A stretch of 64,000 bases of DNA, from assembly GCA_024682375.1 (NCBI GenBank), contig JAIKZI010000039.1:144338-208337 (forward strand), given 5' to 3'. This DNA is from Lachnospiraceae bacterium. Lineage in GTDB: Bacteria > Bacillota > Clostridia > Lachnospirales > Lachnospiraceae. The notes below the pieces were generated by a model. It worked only from the letters and a program-made list of their open reading frames with translations, had not been told where the DNA came from and made no database searches. Of the stretch, positions 26,035-34,111 are shown in pieces. The stretch's first letter is position 1, and every line of letters starts with the position of its first letter. The translations under genes and the position numbers were made by a program.

Positions 26035-27019
26035 CTTCTTCCTTCTCCTCCCTAATCACTTTTGTCACTCTAACTGCGTATTGCTTGCCTCGGGTTCCTG
26101 GAAGACCCGTGAATTTCAAAATGTCTCCGACATAAACTGAAAGTTCGTCATCGACCTTACTATCTAGTCTTATAATATCACCAGGACGTAGACTCGAGAA
26201 ATCATGAACTGAAATAGATGATTTTCCAAGGACTACGTTAACTGGAATAGCCGACTTATTAATCAATCTTTCAACTGTAGAATTGTAAGTCTGATCATCT
26301 TTCTCTTGCATATTTGAATACCAGAATTTAGTATTCAACTTATCCATGATCGGTTCAAGTGTAATGTATGGTAAACATACATTCATCAAACCTTCGACAT
26401 CACCTATCTTGATATTTACCGTAATAACGGCTGTCATTTCAGAAGGCGAAATAATCTGTGCGAACTGTGAATTGGTCTCTATTCGCTCCATTCTAGGATT
26501 AACATCTAAAACATTAGCCCAAGGTTCACGAAGCAAATTAACACATACATTCATGATTCGCTCTATAAGTAGAAGCTCAATTTCCGAGAAATCCCTCAAT
26601 TTATCAATAGGATCTCCATTTCCACCAAGCAATCTATCAACAATAGCGTACCCCAGTTTAGAAGCCATTTCAATGATGATATTTCCCTTTAAAGGCGAAA
26701 AATCAATAACTCCAAGGAGTACTGGATTCGAAAGAGCATTCGAAAATTCCATATATGAAATCGCTTCTGCGTTCATAACTTCAACCTGAATATTCTTTCG
26801 TAAATAAATTGGCAGGTTAGTAGATAATAATCGGCCGTAATGTTCAAAAATCATCTCTAGAGTACGAAGATGTTCTTTCGAGAATTTGGAAGGACGTGCA
26901 AAGTCATACTCTTTCACCTGATTTTCACTATTCTTTTTCATTTCCTCGGCATCTACTTCACCGCTGTTTAGAGCTTGAAGCAGACTATCGATTTCGCTCT
27001 GTGAAAGTACGTCACCCAC
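26027..27019 (-). CDS. fliM: Flagellar motor switch protein FliM
   Basis: This 330-residue C-ring protein has the N-terminal CheY-binding peptide LSQSEIDSLLQAL, a central CheC-like domain without phosphatase residues, and a C-terminal SpoA domain. The start is a GTG at 27019 with AAGGTGGTGAG upstream. It overlaps fliY by 8 nt, which suggests translational coupling of C-ring parts. Normal length. Confidence 0.96.
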   Translation of the reverse strand: MGDVLSQSEIDSLLQALNSGEVDAEEMKKNSENQVKEYDFARPSKFSKEHLRTLEMIFEHYGRLLSTNLPIYLRKNIQVEVMNAEAISYMEFSNALSNPVLLGVIDFSPLKGNIIIEMASKLGYAIVDRLLGGNGDPIDKLRDFSEIELLLIERIMNVCVNLLREPWANVLDVNPRMERIETNSQFAQIISPSEMTAVITVNIKIGDVEGLMNVCLPYITLEPIMDKLNTKFWYSNMQEKDDQTYNSTVERLINKSAIPVNVVLGKSSISVHDFSSLRPGDIIRLDSKVDDELSVYVGDILKFTGLPGTRGKQYAVRVTKVIREEKEEDE

Positions 27020-27074
27020 GGTCGATTCTCACCACCTTCCTGTAAAAAAGACCTATATAACACATAAGATATTA

Positions 27075-27590
27075 TTACTGCTTTGGCTGAATAACAGCTT
27101 TTGCAAATCCGACAGCGGAAACAACATCTCCTCCGAATGAATTAGCAAGTTCATCCTTGATCTGATCCTGGATATCCTGCTTCTTTTCATTGAAGTTATC
27201 GCATGTATACTGTGAAACGATATCATTTACAGCTCTCTGAATAACACCGTCATATGTGTTCATAGTATCTTTAGTATAAGTTCCGGCCTTATAGCCATCG
27301 CTTTCCTTGTTAATATTGATAACAATCTTAACAAGTGCTACACCACCATCAGATAGAGATATTGTCATATCATCTGCAGGTGTGTAAGCTTCAGTTGTTT
27401 CAAGTGATGTACTTGAACCACTCGTGGACTGTCCAGCGGATAGATCCAAATCAATTGCTCCAGCAACTTTTGAAATCAACTCATTCGCTTTCTTAGTTTC
27501 AGGCATAATAGTAAAAGTAAGTAAAGCTGTTAGCACTAGATTTACAAGGACCAGCACTAGGGTGATCAATGTAATAATACTTTTTTTCAT
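27075..27590 (-). CDS. fliL: Flagellar basal body-associated protein FliL
   Basis: This 171-residue protein has an N-terminal transmembrane helix (about 4-26) and a periplasm-facing C-terminal domain with DGGVALVKIVININK and DTMNTYDGVIQRAVNDIVSQY, the FliL pattern. FliL supports stator function. I choose the ATG at 27590 because AAAGGGG lies 11 nt upstream; an upstream in-frame TTG (27611) has no SD and would precede that motif. It follows motB, so stator and stator-helper genes are together. Confidence 0.85.
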   Translation of the reverse strand: MKKSIITLITLVLVLVNLVLTALLTFTIMPETKKANELISKVAGAIDLDLSAGQSTSGSSTSLETTEAYTPADDMTISLSDGGVALVKIVININKESDGYKAGTYTKDTMNTYDGVIQRAVNDIVSQYTCDNFNEKKQDIQDQIKDELANSFGGDVVSAVGFAKAVIQPKQ

Positions 27591-27623
27591 AACTTTAAAT
27601 ACCCCTTTCAAAAAGTAAGTAAT

Positions 27624-28577
27624 TTAATTAGTTGTATTATCCAAATTAGAATTCATGTCGTTGTAAATCTTTACGACTACTCTTCTGTTCAAAGCGCGGT
27701 TCTCAGCTGTATCATTTGGAGCTATCGGGTCCCACTCACCACGACCAGAATATATAACATGTGAAGGATCTAAATTAGTATTTGCTTTTACAAAGTTTGC
27801 AATATCAAGAGCTCTGTACATAGATAAAACATCATTGCTCTCGATTTTAGCTGTGTGCATTGGAACATTATCAGTATGTCCTTCTATTAGAATAGTATTT
27901 TCTGAGTAACCATTCAATATCGCACTCAATTTCTTTAGAAAAGGTTCAGCATCTTTCTTGTGATCATATTTACCGCTGGCAAATAAAACCGCACCATTCA
28001 TGGTGATTTCTACATACTGACCATTAGATTTGATATCGACAAGATTCTGAATACCACTTTTTTCCATAGCTTCAGTGATATCTTCTTCCATCTTCTCACT
28101 TTGAGCGGCTCCCTTTTTTTCAAACTCTTCGGTAAGTTCCTCATCGGTTTTACCTGAGCCACCCTTATATGTACTCTCTTTATCACCATCTACAAGTGAT
28201 CTTGAAGTACCTGTAGTTCCGGCAACATTTCCAGTTGTTCCATCATTATCCGCATCAGCTTGACCGCCGTTTTGCTTATTATCCTTATCTCCATGCTTAC
28301 CAGAAGAAGCATTGAAAAAAGAATTAAACTGCTGCAAGGCACTTACACCTGATGAAATAAGGCTTCCTTCCTGAGTACTGATTGTTGTACCACCGGCAGG
28401 AAGAACTGAGAAGCTCTGCTGCAATGACTGTACTACCATCTCGTATTTCTCAGCATCTACAGATGACATTGAGAAAAGTAATACGAAGAAGCAAAGGAGC
28501 AGATTCATCAGATCCGAGAAAGTCGCCATCCAAGCTGGCGAGCCCTTTGGAACTTCCGGCTCTTTCTTCCTAGCCAT
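27624..28577 (-). CDS. motB: Flagellar stator protein MotB
   Basis: This 317-residue protein has a transmembrane helix (about 18-40) with the proton-binding Asp22 in ATFSDLMNLLLCFF, a linker rich in Gly/Asp/Lys, and a C-terminal OmpA-like peptidoglycan-binding domain with LIEGHTDNVP and ENRALNRRVVV. It forms the stator with MotA. Its ATG overlaps the motA stop by one nt. MotB (proton type) rather than PomB is likely from the plain Asp motif, but ion choice cannot be fixed by eye. Confidence 0.95.
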   Translation of the reverse strand: MARKKEPEVPKGSPAWMATFSDLMNLLLCFFVLLFSMSSVDAEKYEMVVQSLQQSFSVLPAGGTTISTQEGSLISSGVSALQQFNSFFNASSGKHGDKDNKQNGGQADADNDGTTGNVAGTTGTSRSLVDGDKESTYKGGSGKTDEELTEEFEKKGAAQSEKMEEDITEAMEKSGIQNLVDIKSNGQYVEITMNGAVLFASGKYDHKKDAEPFLKKLSAILNGYSENTILIEGHTDNVPMHTAKIESNDVLSMYRALDIANFVKANTNLDPSHVIYSGRGEWDPIAPNDTAENRALNRRVVVKIYNDMNSNLDNTTN

Positions 28578-29371
28578 TAGCCTTCACCTCCGCCATCATC
28601 ACTAGACGCAACTGCTTCACGTGCTTTAGGTGAAAGGAATGTCTTAAGTTTCTCTTCAATTACTCGAGGGTTTTCACCTGCCTGAATTGAAAGGATACCT
28701 TCTACGACAACTTCCTTCATCATAAGTTCATGGGATGTATTATCCTTTAACTTCTCAGAAAGAGGACCGAAAATCCAGTTTGCAAGAAGTGAACCGTACA
28801 TAGTTGTAATCAAGGCAACGGCCATGGCAGGTCCGATAGATGCGGCATCTGACATGTTCTGAAGCATGATGATAAGACCGATCAAGGTACCGATCATACC
28901 CCAGGCGGGGCCCATTTCTCCGACACGGTCAAGAACGCCTGTTACCTTCTTATGTCTGCCTTCGATAGCGGAAAGTTCTGTTTCAAGAATTCCTCTAACT
29001 AAGTCTGGATCTGTACCATCGACAACTAGCATAATGCCTTTTCTAAGGAAAGGATCTTCGATTCCTTGAGTTGCCTCATCCAGAGCAAGAAGTCCTTCTT
29101 TTCGAGCTGTATTTGAAAGTCCAATGATAGTACTAATAGATTCAGCTGGATTCTGTTTTGATGGTTCCTTTAATGCTAATGTAAGTCCTTTTAGACCGTT
29201 TATGAATTCATCCATCTTATAGGAAGCCATCGTAGCTCCCAAAGCACCACCTACTGTAATGAGTAGTGATGGAGGGTCAATGAACCAGGCAAAGTTACCA
29301 CCACCTGAGAGGATACCGAATATAAGGAAGAAGGTACATAAACCAAATCCAATAAGAGATGCTAAATCCAC
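28577..29371 (-). CDS. motA: Flagellar stator protein MotA
   Basis: This 264-residue protein has four transmembrane helices and a cytoplasmic loop with the FliG-contact region. GMIGTLIGLIIMLQNM and an ITTMYGSLLANWIFGP segment are typical. The start is a GTG at 29371. A sigmaA-type promoter at 29458-29486 lies upstream, so motA begins a new transcription segment after the flgE hairpin. In Bacillus subtilis the flbD/swrD and fliL genes follow flgE; here motAB is inserted. Confidence 0.95.
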   Translation of the reverse strand: MDLASLIGFGLCTFFLIFGILSGGGNFAWFIDPPSLLITVGGALGATMASYKMDEFINGLKGLTLALKEPSKQNPAESISTIIGLSNTARKEGLLALDEATQGIEDPFLRKGIMLVVDGTDPDLVRGILETELSAIEGRHKKVTGVLDRVGEMGPAWGMIGTLIGLIIMLQNMSDAASIGPAMAVALITTMYGSLLANWIFGPLSEKLKDNTSHELMMKEVVVEGILSIQAGENPRVIEEKLKTFLSPKAREAVASSDDGGGEG

Positions 29372-29457
29372 TTAATACCACCAGCCTTTCTTTCTTAATA
29401 AAAATCATAATTTATTAAAAAAGTGCACAAAATTTCCAATAATAATACTACAAATTT

Positions 29458-29486
29458 ATCATACAAGATTTATAAATGTTTGTCCA
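29458..29486 (-). promoter_or_regulatory. SigmaA-type promoter for motA-motB-fliL...
   Basis: Minus strand: -35 TGGACA (29481-29486), 17-nt spacer, -10 TATGAT (29458-29463). Each box has five of six consensus bases. It lies between the flgE 3' hairpin and the motA GTG, leaving a leader of about 80 nt. Confidence 0.75.
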
Positions 29487-29521
29487 CTTTTATTTCCTAT
29501 ATCTAGTATAAGCTAAATAAG

Positions 29522-29554
29522 CCACATACAAGAAATATGCTTTCTTGTATGTGG
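29522..29554 (-). terminator. Hairpin after flgE, probable terminator or processing site
   Basis: A perfect 14-bp stem CCACATACAAGAAA / TTTCTTGTATGTGG with a 5-nt loop lies 26 nt after the flgE stop. On the minus strand it is followed by CTTATTTAGCTTAT, a weak U-rich tract, so termination may be partial. Confidence 0.6.
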
Positions 29555-29580
29555 TTATAAAGCTATAAGTTTAAAGAGTT

Positions 29581-31260
29581 TTATCTCTTAAGGTTAACCA
29601 ATTCTTCAAGAAGTGTATCAGAAACTGTGATAATTCTTGAGTTGGCCTGGAAACCTCTCTGTGTAGTAATCATGTTTGTAAATTCTCTAGCCAAGTCTAC
29701 GTTTGACATTTCAAGCTGACCTGTTGACATCTTTCCGCCATCACCAGATACATCTACACCGACACCATCAAACTCTCCTGAGTTAAGTGTCTGTCCATAA
29801 CAGTTATTTCCTAAACTTTCAAGACCAGAAGGGTTAGCGAAATGTGCTACTGCTATCTGTCCTAAAAGAACTGTATTACCATTGTCATAAGATCCAAAAA
29901 TCTTACCACTCTGATCTACTGAAAGACCAGTCATATTTCCTAGCTTTTTACCAGCGCCAAGCTTTCCTGATGTATCTCCTCTTAAAAGACCTACTGTTGA
30001 AGCTGCGCCATTGTCTGCAACTTTTATCTGTGAAAAGTCGATGTCTACATTCTGGAAATTAACTCCAAGTGCAGACATATTAAGTGTAACCGAATTGCTA
30101 CCAGCCTCATTTACGTATGAGAATGAACCATCTGCTGGATTGAACTTAACAGTGAAGTCAGTAGAATTCTTCTCAAGAACAAGCTGTCCACCGCCATTTA
30201 TAGTTCTAGAAACCGCATTTGCAGCAACAGCATCTGTAATTCCATACATTTCAGAAAGAGCAAAGAACTTTGTCTCTCCAGATGTAGCACCAGTAAATGT
30301 ACATCCATACACTCCATTTTGCTGAGTGATAGTTCCATCTGAAGTAAATGTTTCAGATGTACCTGTAGAGTTATTTGCTACAGTTGAAATCGTAGATGAG
30401 TTAAGTCCTACAGTAGCTGAAGTAAACTTAGAAGCATCAAGTGTATATGATGATTCTCTAGTTCTATTCTGACCAAACAATGTAGAAATTGTTGCATCGG
30501 TAATAGTTACACCAGCCTGATTATTTGCACCCTGTAAAATATCATTTCCAGCCTGATCTGTAATACCTGTAAGGCTTACATAGAATTCACCTTCATCAGT
30601 ATTTGCTGAATGAAGTGAAAACTTAGCTGTATATGCATATCCGAGTGAATCATAAAACTGAAGACTCATTACATATCCATTTTCACCAGTTAAAACTGCT
30701 GTGTTTTTATCAAGGATACCGCTTGCTGAAGCCTTTGTTGTAGCTTCAGGCTGTGAAGTTTTATTTTCTGCAGACATAACACGAAGAGGCTGTACTGTAT
30801 CCTGACGAATTGTCTGAGTTTCCTGATCAACTCCCCAGCCCTGTACTAAATAACCTGTAGTTGTCATCGCAAGGTTACCTGCTGCATCTACGTAAAATGA
30901 TCCTGCACGAGTGAATACATTCTGAACACCGTTAGAAACGATGAAGAAGTTAGTATTTTGAGCGTCCGTGAATTTGATATCCAAAGCCTCTCCTGTACTT
31001 TCAGAAGCACCGCCGGCCTCGATTGAAACCTTTGTAGCACCTGCAGTAACACCAAGACCGATCTGGTTGGCATTCTTACCACCGAGGGTCTCTGAAGGGC
31101 CTGACGCACCAGAAGTTGTCTGGTACATGATATCCTGGAATGTAGTTGATGATGATTTGAACGCCAGTGTGTTAACGTTAGAGATATTATTACCAATTAC
31201 ATCCATTTTAGTCTGGTGAGTACGAAGACCTGATACACCAGAATATAATGCTCTCATCAT
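29581..31260 (-). CDS. flgE: Flagellar hook protein FlgE
   Basis: This 559-residue protein has the N-terminal rod/hook block MRALYSGVSGLRTHQTKMDVIGNNISNVNT and the C-terminal block ELSNVDLAREFTNMI-like with TTQRGFQANSRIITVSDTLLEELVNL. The large middle part is variable, as in hooks of this size. Two ATGs start the frame, with GGAGGT upstream. Stem-loops lie both before (31296-31323) and after (29522-29554) the gene, and a sigma28 promoter lies about 550 nt upstream. This fits a need for higher expression than other basal body genes. Confidence 0.95.
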   Translation of the reverse strand: MMRALYSGVSGLRTHQTKMDVIGNNISNVNTLAFKSSSTTFQDIMYQTTSGASGPSETLGGKNANQIGLGVTAGATKVSIEAGGASESTGEALDIKFTDAQNTNFFIVSNGVQNVFTRAGSFYVDAAGNLAMTTTGYLVQGWGVDQETQTIRQDTVQPLRVMSAENKTSQPEATTKASASGILDKNTAVLTGENGYVMSLQFYDSLGYAYTAKFSLHSANTDEGEFYVSLTGITDQAGNDILQGANNQAGVTITDATISTLFGQNRTRESSYTLDASKFTSATVGLNSSTISTVANNSTGTSETFTSDGTITQQNGVYGCTFTGATSGETKFFALSEMYGITDAVAANAVSRTINGGGQLVLEKNSTDFTVKFNPADGSFSYVNEAGSNSVTLNMSALGVNFQNVDIDFSQIKVADNGAASTVGLLRGDTSGKLGAGKKLGNMTGLSVDQSGKIFGSYDNGNTVLLGQIAVAHFANPSGLESLGNNCYGQTLNSGEFDGVGVDVSGDGGKMSTGQLEMSNVDLAREFTNMITTQRGFQANSRIITVSDTLLEELVNLKR

Positions 31261-31295
31261 AGGGCATGACCTCCAATCAGCTGTGATTAGAATTT

Positions 31296-31323
31296 TTCAT
31301 CGCGTCTGTCGGTCGGCGATGAA
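31296..31323 (-). other. Intercistronic stem-loop upstream of flgE
   Basis: TTCATCGC / GCGATGAA form a perfect 8-bp stem with a GC-rich 12-nt loop in the 97-nt gap before flgE. The whole gap is unusually G/C-rich for this genome. A second weak stem (TAAGCT / AGCTTA, about 31325-31348) lies next to it. No U-run follows, so an mRNA 5'-end stabiliser or cleavage site is more likely than a terminator. Confidence 0.5.
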
Positions 31324-31357
31324 CTAAGCTTCCATAAGGTCCAGCTTAAATAAATTT

Positions 31358-31765
31358 CTATGCAATCACAGCACCATCAATATTAGTAAAAACATTATGC
31401 TCCGTAGTAGAATTTTCATCCATGGCAGTAACTACGGTATGCGAAGGAACATTGACGATAAACGCCATTTTATCGACCATTACAAGTGAGTCGTTGATTC
31501 CTTTCTCATAAGCCATCTGTATGCCATTTGACAATCTCTCGCTCTGCTCAGGTGATAGCGAAATTGATCTCTCCATAAGTCGGTTAGCCGCATGTTTTGA
31601 GAACTTAACTTCCGATGTATTCCCGATTACATCTTCCATCTTGCCAGAAAGCACATCTTTAAAAGAAGTAGCATCCTTTGCTTGATTGGCTGGCTTACTT
31701 ATCTTTCCCAAATACTGATTTTGTATCTGTTCAATCGAAGTAAAGTTTCCATCTAGTCGATTCAC
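31358..31765 (-). CDS. Flagellar operon protein, TIGR02530 family
   Basis: This 135-residue protein shows KFSKHAANRLMERSISLSPEQSERL and DSLVMVDKMAFIVNVPSHTVVTAMD, the pattern of the small flagellar operon family found between flgD and flgE in Firmicutes. Its molecular role is not known to me. The start is GTG at 31765 with AAAGGAGG upstream. The sigma28 promoter at 31811-31837 lies just in front, making this the first gene of the internal sigma28 transcript. Confidence 0.85.
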   Translation of the reverse strand: MNRLDGNFTSIEQIQNQYLGKISKPANQAKDATSFKDVLSGKMEDVIGNTSEVKFSKHAANRLMERSISLSPEQSERLSNGIQMAYEKGINDSLVMVDKMAFIVNVPSHTVVTAMDENSTTEHNVFTNIDGAVIA

Positions 31766-31799
31766 TTTTCTCGTTCCTCCTTTCTATGCAAAAATCCTT

Positions 31800-31827
31800 T
31801 TCAAACTATTATATCGGCTAGTTTGAA
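31800..31827 (-). repeat. 9-bp inverted repeat framing a sigma28 -10 box
   Basis: TTCAAACTA and TAGTTTGAA form perfect arms with a 10-nt centre. The centre is GCCGATATAA on the minus strand, so the sigma28 -10 box lies in the middle of the dyad. The flgD stop codon lies in the upstream arm. It could be a repressor operator in DNA, or a hairpin in read-through RNA. Confidence 0.7.
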
Positions 31828-31837
31828 TTTTTCTTTA
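31811..31837 (-). promoter_or_regulatory. Consensus sigma28 (SigD/FliA) promoter
   Basis: Minus strand: TAAA (31834-31837), 15-nt spacer, GCCGATAT (31811-31818). This matches the known SigD consensus at every position. It starts inside the last codons of flgD and would drive the TIGR02530 gene and flgE. Confidence 0.85.
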
Positions 31838-32477
31838 GTTCTTCTAGTCTAGAAGTTAACTCTGTAATCTTTGCTAGATCTCCAGGAGCAACAAACTGCT
31901 TTGTATAAGCAGAAAATGAATCATATAGATTAATAACTGCTGTAAGCTGCTTCTCATTATCAAGTGTGAAATGTTCCTTGTCAGGAAGCTGAGATACCAT
32001 ACTGTTAAGTGTTGATGCAGCCATTGTAGATTCATAATACTGTGAATCCTTGATTGAGATAACCTTATCTACATCGAAGTCCTTTCCGTTTACATTGATA
32101 TACATAGTGTCATCTTTTTTTGTTGTATAATCTACAACTCCAGTTACAAGGCCGTCATCAGAATCTACAGTTACATACTTACCAATAAGTGATCCTGCAG
32201 AAATACTGTCAACGCTTCCAGCAACATTCTGAGTAGCTTCTACCTGTGAGAATGTAGCCATTTCAGATACATATTCTGAGTTCTGAGTAGGTTCCATCGG
32301 ATCCTGGTACTGCATTTCAGCTGCCAAAAGTTTTAGGAACATGTTCTTATCAAAACTTGTATTGCCCTTTGCTTTATCTGCTGCTGTTTTAGCACCAGTT
32401 CCAGCACTGTCATAAGCTTTCTTAGCATTTGCTTCATTTGCCATCTGTCCATTAGAGACATCCATCCAAATTGCCAT
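31818..32477 (-). CDS. flgD: Hook assembly scaffold protein FlgD
   Basis: This 219-residue protein has the N-terminal FlgD block FDKNMFLKLLAAEMQYQDPMEPTQNSEYVSEMATFSQVEATQNV and an atypical C-terminal half. FlgD caps the growing hook. It follows fliK after 18 nt with GGAAAGGAG. The last codons hold a sigma28 -35 box and half of an inverted repeat, so coding sequence doubles as regulatory DNA. Confidence 0.93.
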   Translation of the reverse strand: MAIWMDVSNGQMANEANAKKAYDSAGTGAKTAADKAKGNTSFDKNMFLKLLAAEMQYQDPMEPTQNSEYVSEMATFSQVEATQNVAGSVDSISAGSLIGKYVTVDSDDGLVTGVVDYTTKKDDTMYINVNGKDFDVDKVISIKDSQYYESTMAASTLNSMVSQLPDKEHFTLDNEKQLTAVINLYDSFSAYTKQFVAPGDLAKITELTSRLEELKKNSN

Positions 32478-32495
32478 TTACTTATCTCCTTTCCA

Positions 32496-34085
32496 TCAAG
32501 CCTGGTAATTAAGTGTATTACCCTGAGCTTTCATAATTTTTGCTGTTAAAACTTCCTCATCAGTCATAAGTCCCTGCAAATCATCCAAATTATTCAAATC
32601 AATTCTGTGAAGTCGATTACCCTTTTCAGAATTCTCATTTGACTCTTCTTTCTGATGATTTTCGCCATTCATATTCATATCCATGGCTTCACTTTTTTCC
32701 TGATTCTCTTTAAATTCATGAGTTCCAACAGAAATTTCAACAGAGTCGACCTTCATGCCCTGGTCTTTAAACCTATCCTGAAGTATCGCCAACTGAGTCT
32801 CAAGTGCAGCTTTTACTGTTTCGTTCTGAGCTAAAATCTTAGCCTTGACTGCTCCATCTTTAGATGTAATTTCCATGAAAATCTTTCCTAATTCTTCTGG
32901 ATTAAGAACCATCTCCATAGTATGAACAGAATCAGTCAATGTGACCTTTGCATTCTGAACCATCTTATCAATCATTGATGAAACATCTACTTTTACAGTT
33001 CCCAAAGAAGCTGTAGTAACTTCGATTTCAGTAGCATTTGCATTCAATTCAAAAGTATTAACAACCTGATTATTTTCAGGATTTACCTTTATATTCTGGT
33101 TGTTCTGATTCTGGGAAAAAAGATTGCTAGAATTATCATTCTGCATATTCTTCTCATTTTTGTTTAGAACTTTTGAAACGAGGTCATTTGAAACGCCTGT
33201 CTGGCTTTCATTTTCCGCCTCTTCTCTAAATGAAGTAGACTTCTCTTCAGCCTTTGTTCTGAAATCCTCAACAATGACTTTTGTATCAGCATTTGTTTCA
33301 GGATTCTCTTCTGAAACAATTTTGTCATTTATAGGATTCCTTGTTTCATCAACCACATTTTCATCCATTCCTGTTATATTCTGAATAACTTGATTAAAAT
33401 CAACTTCTTCTTCAGGAACAGCTGTTAATCCAAGTTCTGATAAATCCAGATTATTAACTAAATCTTTCAAATCAGAAATCAACTCTTTCATGCCATCAAC
33501 ATTTAAAAGTGAAATAGGATCACTTACGTCAAGGGCTTCTGAAACAACCATCATCATATTCTTAGGATCTAATAAATCAACGAAATTAAGTCCTAAAGTC
33601 TGCATTGCATTCACAATATCATCTTCGCTGATACCTAGATTCTTTGAAATAACCTTCTTGATTTCTTCTTCAGTTTCCTGATCCAGCTCTACTTTTGATT
33701 CAGTTTTGTTATCTTCGGTGTGAACATCTTTTGTATCCGACTTCGAAGAAGTTTTTGTTTCCTGTCCATTTTTAGCTTCAACAGAATCATTTGGTGTATT
33801 TTCCACTGATTCCATCGAAGAACCCTTCACATCCTGCGAATTAAGGGCAGAATTCTTCGTCAAATCAACTTTTACATTGATTTGAACACTTGTCTTCTTC
33901 GAAGATACAAGTTTAAGAGAATTGTTTGTACTGTCCACTTCTAGTTTTCTATAACTACTCTGACCCATGGACATCATAATATTCTCAAATTTAGAATTGT
34001 CGTTAGAATTGAAATTCTTAACGGACTTGACACCAGCTTCAGGTATTTTAGTGGCAGGAAGTCTTGAAATATCGGCACCTGTCAT
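32496..34085 (-). CDS. fliK: Flagellar hook-length control protein FliK
   Basis: I place the start at the ATG at 34085 (529 residues): AAAGGAG lies eight nt before it. A longer in-frame ATG at 34103 would put the SD inside the coding region. The N-terminal two thirds are low-complexity (Ser/Asn/Glu/Lys-rich). The C-terminal domain (about 365-460) has the Flg_hook pattern VHTMEMVLNPEELGKIFMEI...ETQLAILQDRFKDQGM. FliK measures hook length and switches FlhB specificity. It lies between ylxF and flgD as usual. Confidence 0.88.
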   Translation of the reverse strand: MTGADISRLPATKIPEAGVKSVKNFNSNDNSKFENIMMSMGQSSYRKLEVDSTNNSLKLVSSKKTSVQINVKVDLTKNSALNSQDVKGSSMESVENTPNDSVEAKNGQETKTSSKSDTKDVHTEDNKTESKVELDQETEEEIKKVISKNLGISEDDIVNAMQTLGLNFVDLLDPKNMMMVVSEALDVSDPISLLNVDGMKELISDLKDLVNNLDLSELGLTAVPEEEVDFNQVIQNITGMDENVVDETRNPINDKIVSEENPETNADTKVIVEDFRTKAEEKSTSFREEAENESQTGVSNDLVSKVLNKNEKNMQNDNSSNLFSQNQNNQNIKVNPENNQVVNTFELNANATEIEVTTASLGTVKVDVSSMIDKMVQNAKVTLTDSVHTMEMVLNPEELGKIFMEITSKDGAVKAKILAQNETVKAALETQLAILQDRFKDQGMKVDSVEISVGTHEFKENQEKSEAMDMNMNGENHQKEESNENSEKGNRLHRIDLNNLDDLQGLMTDEEVLTAKIMKAQGNTLNYQA

Positions 34086-34111
34086 ACCACTATCTCCTTT
34101 CATATGGATAT

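Noticed and set aside
27591-27611. TTG start of fliL at 27611
   Set aside because: There is no SD before it, while AAAGGGG falls between it and the ATG at 27590.
31261-31357. GC-rich structured gap before flgE as a c-di-GMP riboswitch
   Set aside because: Neither the conserved GEMM core bases nor the tetraloop/receptor arrangement is visible; only simple stem-loops can be drawn.
34086-34103. Upstream ATG of fliK at 34103
   Set aside because: The AAAGGAG lies after this ATG and eight nt before the ATG at 34085, so the latter is preferred.
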